A stretch of DNA of 64,000 nt. Source: Dehalobacter sp. GTDB taxonomy: Bacteria > Bacillota > Desulfitobacteriia > Desulfitobacteriales > Syntrophobotulaceae. The DNA lies in contig JAMPIU010000053.1 in NCBI GenBank assembly GCA_023667845.1, positions 124,001-188,000 of the forward strand, read 5' to 3'. Shown here piece by piece: positions 7,731 to 18,130 of the stretch; within the stretch, counting starts at the first letter, position 1; each line of letters begins with the position of its first letter. The translations under genes and the position numbers were made by a program. The notes under the pieces were generated by a model. It was not told the DNA's origin. It saw only the letters and a list, made by a program, of their open reading frames with translations, and did no database searches.

Positions 7731-10700
7731 TTGGTAACGAAATTGCAGTTAATTACAGAGTTATCGCAGACAATAGCCCGCAGCATCACAAGAAACTATG
7801 TCAACTGGACCTCCTTTCTGAAAACGGCTGCCTGGAACTATAAATATCCTTTTCAGGACCAGCTTTTGATTTATGCGCAGCGACCCGGCGCGACAGCCTG
7901 TGCTCCAATTGAAGTATGGAACGAGAAATTGGGCCGTTGGGTCAACCGCGGGGCAAAGGGTATTGCCCTCTTCGACGACCGTGGAGGCAGGCTGAGCCTG
8001 CGCCATGTATTCGACGTTTCGGATACCAACAGTCGCTACAACCACCCTGTCATACTCTGGGAAATGAAGGACCGGTACGCCGAAACCGTAACAGAGACGC
8101 TGGAGAATGCCTTTGGCGGCCTGGAGGATAAAAGCAGCTTGCCCGCCGCCTTGTTTTCAGCCGCCCACAATGCAGTGGAGGACAATTTTACGGATTATCT
8201 CCTCGACTTGCTTTCCTTTCGGGAGAACAGCTATTTGGAGGAGCTGGACGACCTCAATGTCGAAATCTATTTCAAAAACGCTTTAAAAAGCTCCGTGGCC
8301 TACATGCTCTTAGTTCGCTGCGGCTGCAATGCCGATCAATACCTGACTTTAGAGGATTTTCAAGACGTTGCCAATTTCAATACGCTGGATACCGTTTCCC
8401 GCCTGGGAACCGCTGCCAGCGATATTTCTGAAATGCTCCTGCGGGAAATCGAGACGACGGTCAAGGAACTGCAAATCACGGAGAAAAAACAAAACCGCAC
8501 CTTTGCAAAAAATCAGGATGTTCCGCACAATGAAAGCGTAAAGCAAGCTCAAAAGTCTGAAAGGATTGATGAATATGGAACTGACTTACACGTTGCACGG
8601 CGATTATCTGATACCCGACCTGACGCTGCCGGAGGAAGCAACGCCCATAGGCAAGTATGGGATGTTGCGCAAAACATATCTGAAAAATCACAGGAAAGGG
8701 ATGTACGCCAGCCTGATGCTGTCTGGCAAGCTGAACAGCCACCTGACGGAGATCGACCGGACGGCGAAGGAGCACATCGAACAGATCACGGCGAAGCTCT
8801 TGCAGAGAAGTCCCGCGCCGGACAAGGTGACCGACCCGCTGGTCTGGGCGGGACACATGAACAGCCTACGGCATTCGGCGGAGGAAACAGTCCTAGCGGA
8901 GCTGATTTACAATTAGCATGGTATGACAGGGAAACGGAGGATAAAAGTCTTCCGTTTTTCCATTCCACGCCGCTTATTAATCAAATACTTCGCTCCACAC
9001 CTCACTTGAAAGCGACAAAGCAGGAAATTGTGGCTTTTTATACTGTCCACGAGGACAATAGCGAGCGTACTCAATACATTAAAAGCATCTTAAATAACGA
9101 CTATACAGAGTTGGCTATCGGTGAAGATCAGCGTGTCGGGTACAAGACCTATCAAAACGTTCTTCATCTTTGGGAAGGCAGTTACGCCTCAAGAACATCC
9201 CAAGGGTATTATGACTGGGGCGTCATTGCCGGACACTTCGGCAGCATGATATTGCTGAACGAATTCCTTGATCAAGCGGCATTGCCCTCGGTGCAGCAGC
9301 AAATGACTCTGATCGAACAGGCGGAGGAAGAAAAATCCTCCGCTTTTTCTATTCCCCAGGAAGTTATTGATACGGTTTTACAGCAAGGAAGCGGTATCCA
9401 GGACGGCAAATACCGGATTTATCTGCACTTTCAGCAGAATGTTTCTGCAAAAGAAACAATTGACTTCTTGAAAAGAGAATACGGCATAGGCGGGCGCGCA
9501 CCTGTTCTGATCGGTTCCGATATCGACGAATGGCACGACGCCAAGGGCATCACCCTTACCAGAGGAAAGCACACCGAACCTGACATAAAAATAGTTCTAC
9601 CCTGGGCAAAGGTGCAAAAACGCCTTGGCGAACTGATTGCCGCCGACCGCTACTTAAACAGCAAGGAAAAGGAATACCTACCTGTTTATGAGCAGCAGAT
9701 GGAGGAACGCCGGCAACAGCTTGCCGAGCAAGCCTACGCCCGTGAAATCCTGAACCGGGAACCAGCCTCCTCCGAAAAACCGGGGCCGCCATCAAGGGAA
9801 AATGCCCATTACGCCTTCTCTCTTGGCGACACTGTGTATCTTGGCGCGGATAAATATGAGATTTTTTCCTTTGACGGAGGTAAGGTCGTTCTCCGGGACA
9901 TAAGCTTTCCGCTGTTCAGCAAAAATCTGACACGGGATGACTTTGACCGGATGCTGCGGGAAAATCCCTTAAACGACCATCTTATTGCACACGAGAGGTC
10001 ACCGGAGCAACCAGCCGAAGAAAAAACGGAATCAGCATCCCCCCGTGTGCTATATCAGGCGTATCTGCCCCAAATCGTCAATAAGATACGAACCGACCAG
10101 ATCTACCTATACCTCCGTGACAGGGATACTGACCCGGACAGTGCGGAACGGGAGCTAGACGAGGCCATCGACCGTATTGTCCTTTCCATGCGGGAGGAAC
10201 ACCCTGCTTTTTATGAAGCCTATACCACCCTACCCCAGTTTAAGGAATGGCTTGCCGAGGATGTATTCCAGCGAACTTATGAAGATTATCTGACGGAAAA
10301 AAGGGACAGCGTTACCCTTCATGCTGACGACCCCGACGCGCCGAAATGGGTGCGGGCAACCGGCGATCCGGCCATTACCCACGAAGGCGGTACTGTCACC
10401 ATTGACAGCGGCGGTGAGGGTGAAAAACTCAAGATGGGGTTGGATGAAGATCTTTCAGATGTTCAAGCAGGAGAAACGGAAAAGCAACCGGCCGAAAAAG
10501 AAATGGCTGTGGGCATGGAATTTGCTATTAAGGATCGCAAGTATGCCATAGACAGCATTAATGAGAAAACCGGCACGGTCAGCCTGCGGGATATTACCTT
10601 CCAACAAAACACCGGCTTCCCCATTTTCCGCAGCGAGACCATTGGGTTTGTCCGCGGCGTTTTGGAGCAGGCGAAAGAACCCGCGTGGCAAAAAACTCGG

Positions 10701-13700
10701 GATGGCCAAGTATCGAAAGTCATCATTGACCTTCAGCAGGAAACACCAAAACAACTACGCGTCGATTTCCGAATCATCGACGACAACCTGGGCGCTGGCG
10801 GCCAAAAAACCAAATATGGCTGGAATGCCGCCGCTATCCGGCTATTGAACAAACTGGAGGAACAAAACCGCCTTGCCACCCCGGAGGAACAGGAGATCCT
10901 TTCAAAATATGTCGGATGGGGCGGTATCCCGCAGGTGTTTGACGAGCAGAACAGTCAGTGGGCGAAGGAATACACCGAATTGAAGGAGCTGCTCACTGAG
11001 GAGGAATATACGTCCGCACGGGCCTCCACCTTAAATGCCCATTATACCTCCCCCACCATCATCAAGGCCATGTACGCCTGTCTGGAAAACATGGGTTTTA
11101 AGACAGGCAATATTTTGGAGCCCGCCTGCGGCATCGGTAACTTTTTCGGCCTTGTACCGGAGAGCATGAAAAACTTCAAACTGTATGGCATCGAACTAGA
11201 CAGCATCACGGGGCGTATGGCCAAACAGCTTTACCAGCAAGCCAGTATCGCGGTGCAGGGCTTTGAGGAAACCAATCTGCCCGACAGCTTTTTCGACCTG
11301 GCTATAGGCAACGTGCCTTTCGGCAGCTATGGGGTGGCGGACAAAAAGTATGACAAGTACAAGTTTTACATCCACGATTATTTTTTTGCCAAAACTTTAG
11401 ACAAGGTGCGGCCCGGAGGCATAATCGCCTTTATCTCTTCCAAAGGAACGATGGATAAGCAGAACCCCGAAGTCCGCAAGTACATCGCCCAGCGGGCCGA
11501 ACTATTGGGAGCCGTCAGGCTTCCCAACAATGCTTTCCTTGCCAACGCCGGAACCGAGGTTACGACCGACATCTTTTTCCTGCAAAAGCGCGACCGGGTT
11601 ATCGACATTGAACCGGATTGGGTGCATCTTTCCACGACTGAGGATGGCGTGCCAATCAATCAGTATTTCGCAGCCAACCCGGACATGGTGCTGGGCACGA
11701 TGGCCTTTGACGACCGGATGTACGGCAACCAAAGCGAAACCACCTGTATCCCTTATGAGGGTGTCGACCTTGCTGAGCTTTTGCGCGAGGCGCTGGAAAA
11801 CATCCATGCGGAAATCACGGAATACGAACTTGATGATGTCACCGAACAAGCAGATACTTCCATCCCGGCAGATCCTAATGTGCGAAATTTCAGCTTTTGC
11901 CTGGTGGACGGCGAAATCTATTACCGCGAAAACAGCCGGATGAACAAGGTAGAAGTTTCCTTCACGGCGGTCAACCGAATCAAGGGCATGATCGCCATCC
12001 GGGACTGTGTCCGTGAACTCATCGAATACCAAACCGAGGATTACTCAGACGAAATTATCCGGGAACAGCAACGCACGCTGAACCGCCTGTATGACGACTT
12101 TATCGTCAAGTATGGACTTTTGAACAGCCGCGGCAACAACATGGCCTTCTCCGATGACAGCTCCTACTGCCTGCTCTGCTCTCTGGAGATTCTCGATGAA
12201 AATGGCGAATTGGAGCGCAAGGCGGATATGTTCACCAAACGCACCATCAAGCAGCGCACTGTTGTCACCCATGTGGATACCGCCACCGAAGCATTGGCAA
12301 TCTCTATCGCAGAAAAAGCTTGCGTGGACATAGGTTTCATGCAAAACCTGACAGGGCTTTCAGAGGAACAGATCGAAAAAGACCTTCAAGGAGTAATCTT
12401 CCGCAACCTCGGAGAACAAGACCCGGCGGATGTGCCGAAAGCCTTTTTTGATATAACCCGTTGTCCCTTTGTTACAGCCGATGAATATCTTTCCGGCAAT
12501 GTGAGGAATAAGCTCCGCCTTGCCAGAGGACTTGCCCAGATGCGGCCCGACCTTGCAGAGCAGATTGCCCCTAACGTCACGGCGCTGGAGGCAGTACAAC
12601 CGAAAGACCTTGATGCCTCGGAAATTGACGTCCGGCTTGGTGCAACCTGGCTGCCTCCTGAGGAGGTCAAGGACTTCATTTTTGAGCTTTTGGAAACCCC
12701 TAATATGTATAGGCGGTACATCGACGTTTTCTATTCCTCCTATACCGCCAACTGGAACGTCAAGGGCAAAAGCGACGACCGCAGTGACAACATTAAGGCC
12801 AATGTGACCTACGGCACCAAACGCATCAATGCCTACAAAATTATCGAGGAAACCCTGAATCTCCGGGATGTGCGCATTTTCGACACCGTTTATGAGGACG
12901 GCGTTGAGAAGCGTGTACTGAACAAAAAAGAAACCGCCATTGCCCAACAAAAACAGGAGGCCATCAAGGAAGCGTTCCAAAACTGGATATGGAAAGACCC
13001 CCAGCGCCGGGAACGGCTGACAAGGCTCTATAACGACCGTTTCAACTCCATCCGTCCCCGCGAATACGACGGCAGCCATATCCGGTTTACCGGCATGAAT
13101 CCGGAAATAACCCTGCGCAGGCACCAGGTGGACGCGGTGGCGCACATCCTGTACGGCGGCAACACCCTGCTGGCCCACTGCGTGGGTGCGGGCAAAACCT
13201 ACGAGATGACGGCGGCTGCCATGGAAAACAAGCATTTGGGGCTTTGCAACAAAAGCATGTTCGTCGTTCCCAACCACCTGACCGAGCAGTGGGCCGGGGA
13301 ATTTTTACAGCTCTACCCATCAGCCAACATCCTTGTAGCGACGAAAAAGGACTTTGAAACCAAAAACCGTAAGAAATTCTGCGCCAGAATCGCCACCGGC
13401 GACTACGACGCGGTAATTATCGGCCACAGCCAGTTTGAGAAAATTCCCATTTCTGCTGATCGCCAAAAGCGGCAGCTGCAGGAGCAAATTGCAGAGATTA
13501 CCAACGGGATCCAGGAACTTAAGGAGGAGCGGGGCGAACGTTACGCCATCAAACAGCTTGAAAAGACAAAGAAAACCTTAAAGCTGAAGCTGGAAAAACT
13601 CAATGACACCAGCCGTAAGGATGATGTCGTCACTTTTGAAGAATTAGGCGTTGACCGCTTATTTGTGGACGAGGCCGATTTTTACAAGAACCTGTTCTTA

Positions 13701-15605
13701 TACACCAAAATGCGCAACGTGGCAGGCCTGTCCCAGACTGAGGCGCAGAAGTCATCCGACATGTTTGCCAAGTGCCGTTACCTGGATGAGTTAACGGAGG
13801 GACGCGGCATCATCTTTGCCACAGGAACACCCATTTCCAACTCCATCACCGAGATGTATACCATGCAGCGGTACCTGCAATACGAGGCTCTGCGCAGAAA
13901 CGGGCTCCAGCATTTTGATTGCTGGGCCTCTACCTTTGGGGAAACCGTGACCGCCATCGAGCTTGCGCCGGAGGGGACGGGCTACCGGGCCAAAACCAGG
14001 TTCGCCCGCTTCTATAACCTGCCGGAGCTCATGAACATGTTCAAGGAAATCGCTGACATCAAGACTGCGGACATACTTAAGCTTCCCGTGCCAAAAGCCA
14101 ACTACCATAATGTTGCGGTCAAGCCGAGCGAATTCCAGCAGGATATGGTGGCCGAGCTTGCGGAGCGCGCCGAACGGGTCCGCAACCGGATGGTAGAGCC
14201 GAATGAGGACAACATGCTGAAAATAACCAACGATGGCCGCAAGCTGGCTCTTGACCAGCGGCTGATGAGCCCCATGCTTCCCGATCACGAGGACAGCAAG
14301 GTAAACACCTGCGTGGAAAATGTGTTCCGTTTTTGGCGGGAAAACAGAGATAAGAAGCTCACTCAGCTTGTGTTCTGCGACCTGTCCACACCCAAAGGCG
14401 ATGGGAATTTCAACGTATACGATGATGTCAAGCAAAAGCTCGTTTCCCGCGGTGTTCCCGCCGATGAGCTTACTTTCATCCATAATGCCGACACGGAAAC
14501 GAAGAAAAAAGAACTGTTTGCCAAGGTGCGCAAGGGACAGGTACGGATCCTGTTAGGCTCCACCTTTAAAATGGGGGCCGGGACCAACGTGCAGGATAAG
14601 CTCATTGCCCTCCATGACCTGGACTGCCCTTGGCGTCCCCGTGATCTGGAACAGCGAAGCGGCAGGATTGTCCGCCAGGGAAACAAAAACGACGAAGTGC
14701 ATATCTTCCGCTATGTGACGGAAAACACTTTTGACGCCTATCTCTATCAGGTTTTGGAGAATAAACAGCGGTTTATTTCCCAGATTATGACCAGCAAATC
14801 CCCCGTGCGAAGCGCCGAGGATATTGATGAAACGGCGCTTTCCTATGCCGAAGTCAAGGCACTGGCGACGGGTAACCCGTTTATAAAAGAGAAGATGGAT
14901 TTAGACATTCAGGTTTCCAAGCTGAAATTACTGAAAGCCAACCACTTAAGCCAGCGTTATGCTTTGGAAGACAGATTGCTCAAGCATTATCCGCAGCAGA
15001 TCAAAACCACCGAGGAACGCATTGCGGGCTATGAAAAAGATCTTGCCCTGTATAAACAGCACAGCGTATTGGAACCCACCGAAGGCAACACAGAAGACAG
15101 CCAATTTGCAGGCATGATGGTAAAAAACGTTGCCTACACTGAAAAAGCCAACGCAGGCGCGGCAATTCTGGAAGAATGTAAGCTGATGACTTCTCCCGAA
15201 CCGCAGGAGCTGGGCAGCTACATGGGTTTTTCAATGCTGTTTTCCTTTGACAGCTTCCATAAGCAATATCAAATCACCCTGCAGGGCACTCTAAGCCATA
15301 CAGTATCACTGGGTACGGACATTTACGGGAATATTACCCGACTTAACAATGCCCTTGCTGAAATGCCCAAAAAACTGGAATATTGCCGGGAGCAATTAAG
15401 CACTCTTCGCCAGCAGATGGAAACGGCTAAAGAACAGATTGACATCCCCTTTGAAAAGGAACAGGAGCTGCAAACCAAGTCTGCGCGACTGGCAGAGCTG
15501 AACATTTTGCTCAACATGGATAAACATGAAAACGAGGTGATCGACTGCGAGCCTGACGAGGATATAGATGTTCCGGAAAAGAAAACTGTGGGTTATGAAA
15601 GGTGA
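7731..15605 (+). CDS. Giant ICE protein: ArdC/LtrC-like, N6-methylase and SNF2-type helicase
   Basis: A 2624-residue cytoplasmic protein. The start (TTG 7731) follows AAGGAGGGA. Residues 1-100 (WTSFLKTAAWNYKYPFQDQL, IYAQRPGATA) resemble the LtrC/ArdC-like domain of ICE proteins. Near residue 1129 EPACGIGNFFG is an AdoMet-binding motif I, and near 1193 NVPFGSYG stands for the NPPF/NPPY motif of N6-adenine methylases. From about 1785 a superfamily 2 helicase follows: Walker A VGAGKT (about 1816), VDEAD (about 1979), GTPIS, and QRSGRIVRQ (about 2307). Such proteins are typical of clostridial ICEs and are thought to protect or process the transferred DNA. Residues about 280-385 are low-complexity and are encoded opposite the overlapping tnpV frame. 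Confidence 0.9.
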   Translation: MVTKLQLITELSQTIARSITRNYVNWTSFLKTAAWNYKYPFQDQLLIYAQRPGATACAPIEVWNEKLGRWVNRGAKGIALFDDRGGRLSLRHVFDVSDTNSRYNHPVILWEMKDRYAETVTETLENAFGGLEDKSSLPAALFSAAHNAVEDNFTDYLLDLLSFRENSYLEELDDLNVEIYFKNALKSSVAYMLLVRCGCNADQYLTLEDFQDVANFNTLDTVSRLGTAASDISEMLLREIETTVKELQITEKKQNRTFAKNQDVPHNESVKQAQKSERIDEYGTDLHVARRLSDTRPDAAGGSNAHRQVWDVAQNISEKSQERDVRQPDAVWQAEQPPDGDRPDGEGAHRTDHGEALAEKSRAGQGDRPAGLGGTHEQPTAFGGGNSPSGADLQLAWYDRETEDKSLPFFHSTPLINQILRSTPHLKATKQEIVAFYTVHEDNSERTQYIKSILNNDYTELAIGEDQRVGYKTYQNVLHLWEGSYASRTSQGYYDWGVIAGHFGSMILLNEFLDQAALPSVQQQMTLIEQAEEEKSSAFSIPQEVIDTVLQQGSGIQDGKYRIYLHFQQNVSAKETIDFLKREYGIGGRAPVLIGSDIDEWHDAKGITLTRGKHTEPDIKIVLPWAKVQKRLGELIAADRYLNSKEKEYLPVYEQQMEERRQQLAEQAYAREILNREPASSEKPGPPSRENAHYAFSLGDTVYLGADKYEIFSFDGGKVVLRDISFPLFSKNLTRDDFDRMLRENPLNDHLIAHERSPEQPAEEKTESASPRVLYQAYLPQIVNKIRTDQIYLYLRDRDTDPDSAERELDEAIDRIVLSMREEHPAFYEAYTTLPQFKEWLAEDVFQRTYEDYLTEKRDSVTLHADDPDAPKWVRATGDPAITHEGGTVTIDSGGEGEKLKMGLDEDLSDVQAGETEKQPAEKEMAVGMEFAIKDRKYAIDSINEKTGTVSLRDITFQQNTGFPIFRSETIGFVRGVLEQAKEPAWQKTRDGQVSKVIIDLQQETPKQLRVDFRIIDDNLGAGGQKTKYGWNAAAIRLLNKLEEQNRLATPEEQEILSKYVGWGGIPQVFDEQNSQWAKEYTELKELLTEEEYTSARASTLNAHYTSPTIIKAMYACLENMGFKTGNILEPACGIGNFFGLVPESMKNFKLYGIELDSITGRMAKQLYQQASIAVQGFEETNLPDSFFDLAIGNVPFGSYGVADKKYDKYKFYIHDYFFAKTLDKVRPGGIIAFISSKGTMDKQNPEVRKYIAQRAELLGAVRLPNNAFLANAGTEVTTDIFFLQKRDRVIDIEPDWVHLSTTEDGVPINQYFAANPDMVLGTMAFDDRMYGNQSETTCIPYEGVDLAELLREALENIHAEITEYELDDVTEQADTSIPADPNVRNFSFCLVDGEIYYRENSRMNKVEVSFTAVNRIKGMIAIRDCVRELIEYQTEDYSDEIIREQQRTLNRLYDDFIVKYGLLNSRGNNMAFSDDSSYCLLCSLEILDENGELERKADMFTKRTIKQRTVVTHVDTATEALAISIAEKACVDIGFMQNLTGLSEEQIEKDLQGVIFRNLGEQDPADVPKAFFDITRCPFVTADEYLSGNVRNKLRLARGLAQMRPDLAEQIAPNVTALEAVQPKDLDASEIDVRLGATWLPPEEVKDFIFELLETPNMYRRYIDVFYSSYTANWNVKGKSDDRSDNIKANVTYGTKRINAYKIIEETLNLRDVRIFDTVYEDGVEKRVLNKKETAIAQQKQEAIKEAFQNWIWKDPQRRERLTRLYNDRFNSIRPREYDGSHIRFTGMNPEITLRRHQVDAVAHILYGGNTLLAHCVGAGKTYEMTAAAMENKHLGLCNKSMFVVPNHLTEQWAGEFLQLYPSANILVATKKDFETKNRKKFCARIATGDYDAVIIGHSQFEKIPISADRQKRQLQEQIAEITNGIQELKEERGERYAIKQLEKTKKTLKLKLEKLNDTSRKDDVVTFEELGVDRLFVDEADFYKNLFLYTKMRNVAGLSQTEAQKSSDMFAKCRYLDELTEGRGIIFATGTPISNSITEMYTMQRYLQYEALRRNGLQHFDCWASTFGETVTAIELAPEGTGYRAKTRFARFYNLPELMNMFKEIADIKTADILKLPVPKANYHNVAVKPSEFQQDMVAELAERAERVRNRMVEPNEDNMLKITNDGRKLALDQRLMSPMLPDHEDSKVNTCVENVFRFWRENRDKKLTQLVFCDLSTPKGDGNFNVYDDVKQKLVSRGVPADELTFIHNADTETKKKELFAKVRKGQVRILLGSTFKMGAGTNVQDKLIALHDLDCPWRPRDLEQRSGRIVRQGNKNDEVHIFRYVTENTFDAYLYQVLENKQRFISQIMTSKSPVRSAEDIDETALSYAEVKALATGNPFIKEKMDLDIQVSKLKLLKANHLSQRYALEDRLLKHYPQQIKTTEERIAGYEKDLALYKQHSVLEPTEGNTEDSQFAGMMVKNVAYTEKANAGAAILEECKLMTSPEPQELGSYMGFSMLFSFDSFHKQYQITLQGTLSHTVSLGTDIYGNITRLNNALAEMPKKLEYCREQLSTLRQQMETAKEQIDIPFEKEQELQTKSARLAELNILLNMDKHENEVIDCEPDEDIDVPEKKTVGYER
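8569..8916 (+). CDS. tnpV: TnpV-like protein encoded in the +1 frame inside the giant gene
   Basis: A 115-residue protein, MNMELTYTLHGDYLIPDLTL followed by GKYGMLRKTYLKNHRKGMY, ending VLAELIYN. I recognise this as the transposon-encoded TnpV family of clostridial mobile elements. AAAGG precedes ATG 8569/8575. The giant protein's own frame across the same bases gives a Gly/Asp/Arg/His-rich linker, as expected for the frame forced by another gene. This is therefore a true overlapping pair rather than a random shadow. TnpV's exact role is uncertain; it is loosely linked to excision in Tn4451-like elements. Confidence 0.75.
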   Translation: MNMELTYTLHGDYLIPDLTLPEEATPIGKYGMLRKTYLKNHRKGMYASLMLSGKLNSHLTEIDRTAKEHIEQITAKLLQRSPAPDKVTDPLVWAGHMNSLRHSAEETVLAELIYN

Positions 15606-15617
15606 GGTGATAAAGAA

Positions 15618-16565
15618 ATGCCTTATGTAACACCAGAGCAGATTGAACGGGCCAAGCAAATGGATCTGCTGACTTATTTGCAATATTACGAGCCGCATGA
15701 GCTGGTGCACTTTTCCGGCAACGTCTATACCACCCGCACTCATGACAGCCTGAAAATCAGTAACGGAAGATGGTGCTGGTGGTCGCGCAGCATCGGCGGG
15801 CGCTCTGCATTGGACTATCTCATCAAGGTTCGAGGTATGACGCTCCCTGAAGCAGTCATTCAGATAGACGGACGGGCGGCTATCATGCCGCCGGTCCCGT
15901 CAAAAGCACAAGAACCCACCAACCAGAGAAACTTACTTTTGCCGGAAAAAAACAAAAACAACAACTGTGTGATTGCTTATCTCTCCGGGCGCGGCATCCA
16001 CAGGACTTTAATTGAATACAGCATCCGGACCGGACGGCTATACGAAGGCCACGAACATCATAATGCTGTATTTGTCGGTTTTAACCGCCAGGGTGTTCCC
16101 AAATATGCGACGTTTCGTGGAACAACCGGCAAGCGGTTTTTAGGGGAAGCCGAAGGAAGCGACAAGCATTTTTCCTTTTCCATTCCGGCACGGCAGGGAA
16201 GCCGTAAACTCCATCTTTTTGAAAGCGCCATTGACCTCCTTTCCTACGGCACGCTGGAGCTGTTTTCCGGCAGGGACTGGAGGAAGGAAAACTGTCTGTC
16301 CCTTGCGGGAATCTATAAGCCGAAAAAGATTATCGAACAAAGCACCTCACCCGCCGCGCTCGTCCAATACTTAAAAGACTTCCCGCAGATCAAGGAAATT
16401 GCGTTACACCTGGACAACGATACGGCGGGACGGCTGGCGGCAAAAACCCTTCAAACCATCCTCCCCCCTGCTTACGCTATTTCCGACGAACCGCCGAAGC
16501 ACGGGAAGGATATGAACGATTATCTGAGAAATGTATTGGAAAAACAACGGGGACAGGAACGATAA
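15618..16565 (+). CDS. DUF3991/Toprim primase-like ICE protein
   Basis: A 315-residue protein. The N-terminal half (TPEQIERAKQMDLLTYLQYY; GRWCWWSRSIGGRSALDYLI) resembles the DUF3991 CHC2-related zinc-finger region, here without the Cys ligands. The C-terminal half resembles a Toprim_2 domain: LHLFESAIDLLSYG carries the E, and IALHLDNDTAGRLAA the DxD. Such proteins are found next to the large ICE helicase and probably act in DNA replication or priming during transfer. It follows the giant gene by 12 bases with an AGGTGA site and is likely in the same transcript. Confidence 0.8.
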   Translation: MPYVTPEQIERAKQMDLLTYLQYYEPHELVHFSGNVYTTRTHDSLKISNGRWCWWSRSIGGRSALDYLIKVRGMTLPEAVIQIDGRAAIMPPVPSKAQEPTNQRNLLLPEKNKNNNCVIAYLSGRGIHRTLIEYSIRTGRLYEGHEHHNAVFVGFNRQGVPKYATFRGTTGKRFLGEAEGSDKHFSFSIPARQGSRKLHLFESAIDLLSYGTLELFSGRDWRKENCLSLAGIYKPKKIIEQSTSPAALVQYLKDFPQIKEIALHLDNDTAGRLAAKTLQTILPPAYAISDEPPKHGKDMNDYLRNVLEKQRGQER

Positions 16566-16715
16566 TCTTTTTATTATTTGCCTGTTATCACCTAAAAAGC
16601 AATGATAGCATGCAAAAAACAAAATACTTTTATAAGTTTATAGGGTTATAACCCTAATCTATTCATGTATATTCGCTCTGTTTTGTGGTATAATACCAAT
16701 AAGGCGGTGGTTATC

Positions 16716-17936
16716 ATGATCCAAAGAGATTTATACATGAAGCAAATCAGGCCGTTCATCGGGAAACCGTTTGTTAAGGTGCTGACAGGCATCCGGCGCT
16801 GTGGGAAATCCTCCATTCTGATGATGCTGCGGGATGAGCTTCAGAGCAGCGGCGTTGCACCGGAAAACATCCTGTATATCAATTTTGAAAACCTTGATTT
16901 CTCCGACCTGAATACGGCGGAGAAGCTGCACAGTTATGTGAAAGCGCGCATGACAGGTGAAGGCCGATATTATATCCTTTTAGATGAGATCCAAGAAGTC
17001 AAGCGCTGGGAGAAAGCGGTCAACTCTCTACTGGCAGGCGCCAACTCCGACTTGTATATCACAGGCTCAAATTCGCGCCTGCTGTCATCCGAACTTGCGA
17101 CCTACATCGCAGGCCGTTATATCGAGATTAAAATCAACACACTCTCTTTCAAGGAATATCTGCTGTTTAAGGAGGTGCGCACAGGCGAGAAGCCGGTCAA
17201 TATGCGGGAGGAAGTCAGGGACTATATCCGTCTTGGCGGGTTTCCCGCCGTCCACATCGGTGATTATGAAGAAGACACGGCTTACCGCATTGTGAACGAC
17301 ATCTATTCTTCGGCAATTCTCCGCGACACCGTACAGCGGCATAACATCCGCAATATCGAACTGTTGGAGCGGGTGGTCAAGTTTGTGTTTGACAACATCG
17401 GCAATACCTTTTCCGCAAAAAATGTAGCCGACTATTTTAAGAGCCAGCAGCGCAAGATTGACTTAAATACCGTCTACAACTATTTAAGCGCCCTCGAAAG
17501 CGCCTATATAATCAGAAAGATTCCCCGTTATGACATCAAGGGCAAAGAGATTCTACAAACCAACGAAAAATATTATATCGGGGATCAGTCCTTGGCCTAT
17601 GCGGTTATGGGCTACAAAGACAGGCTGATTGCCGGGATACTGGAAAACATCGTTATGCTGGAGCTTGAGCGAAGGGGCTACCGTGTTTTTGTAGGAAAGC
17701 TCGATACCAAAGAGGTTGACTTCATTGCCGAGAGAAAAAATGAAAAAGTTTACGTTCAAGTATCCTATACACCCGCTGTCGCCCAGGAAACCATTAACCG
17801 TGAGTTTGCTCCGCTGCTGGCCATCAAAGACCATTATCCGAAATACGTCGTTACAATGGATGATTTTTGGAATGATAACGTGGAGGGCATTAAGCACAAG
17901 CATCTTGCGGAATTCCTGTTGATGGACGTGTATTAA
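16716..17936 (+). CDS. AAA_14-type ATPase with DUF4143 domain
   Basis: A 406-residue protein starting at ATG 16716 (ribosome site AAGGCGGTGG; the upstream in-frame ATG 16665 lies in the promoter region, which has TATAAT near 16689). Walker A is GIRRCGKSSI (residues about 25-34), Walker B YYILLDEIQEV, and a sensor-like TGSNSRLLSSELA follows. The C-terminal part (KYYIGDQSLAYAVMG, VMLELERRGYRVFVGKL, EVDFIAE) is the DUF4143 nuclease-like domain with a PD-(D/E)xK flavour. Proteins of this family are widespread in bacteria and archaea with unclear roles. It has its own promoter and sits as cargo between replication and transfer genes. Confidence 0.85.
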   Translation: MIQRDLYMKQIRPFIGKPFVKVLTGIRRCGKSSILMMLRDELQSSGVAPENILYINFENLDFSDLNTAEKLHSYVKARMTGEGRYYILLDEIQEVKRWEKAVNSLLAGANSDLYITGSNSRLLSSELATYIAGRYIEIKINTLSFKEYLLFKEVRTGEKPVNMREEVRDYIRLGGFPAVHIGDYEEDTAYRIVNDIYSSAILRDTVQRHNIRNIELLERVVKFVFDNIGNTFSAKNVADYFKSQQRKIDLNTVYNYLSALESAYIIRKIPRYDIKGKEILQTNEKYYIGDQSLAYAVMGYKDRLIAGILENIVMLELERRGYRVFVGKLDTKEVDFIAERKNEKVYVQVSYTPAVAQETINREFAPLLAIKDHYPKYVVTMDDFWNDNVEGIKHKHLAEFLLMDVY

Positions 17937-17981
17937 GTACACAAGCATAGCCTTAAAAATAAGACAATTACGTTTACAAAT

Positions 17982-18016
17982 ACCTGATTGACAAATACGT
18001 TAACCAGGTTTTTTAT
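17982..18016 (+). terminator. Possible rho-independent terminator
   Basis: ACCTG (17982-17986) pairs with CAGGT (18005-18009), followed by TTTTTATTTTC. The stem is short with a long loop. Confidence 0.4.
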
Positions 18017-18130
18017 TTTCTTCTTATAATTAGTATTTGCAATAAATATTTTGGTTTTGCGAGTGCGAACGATGACTGGCAGACTTTTCTTTTCGGCAGG
18101 TATCTATTGAGACCAATCGTGACTTTTTTA

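Noticed and set aside
12360-13277. A long minus-strand frame (305 codons) inside the giant gene.
   Set aside because: It lies wholly opposite a conserved methylase-helicase region; its protein has no recognisable domain and no ribosome site. Codon bias of a GC-rich gene leaves such shadows.
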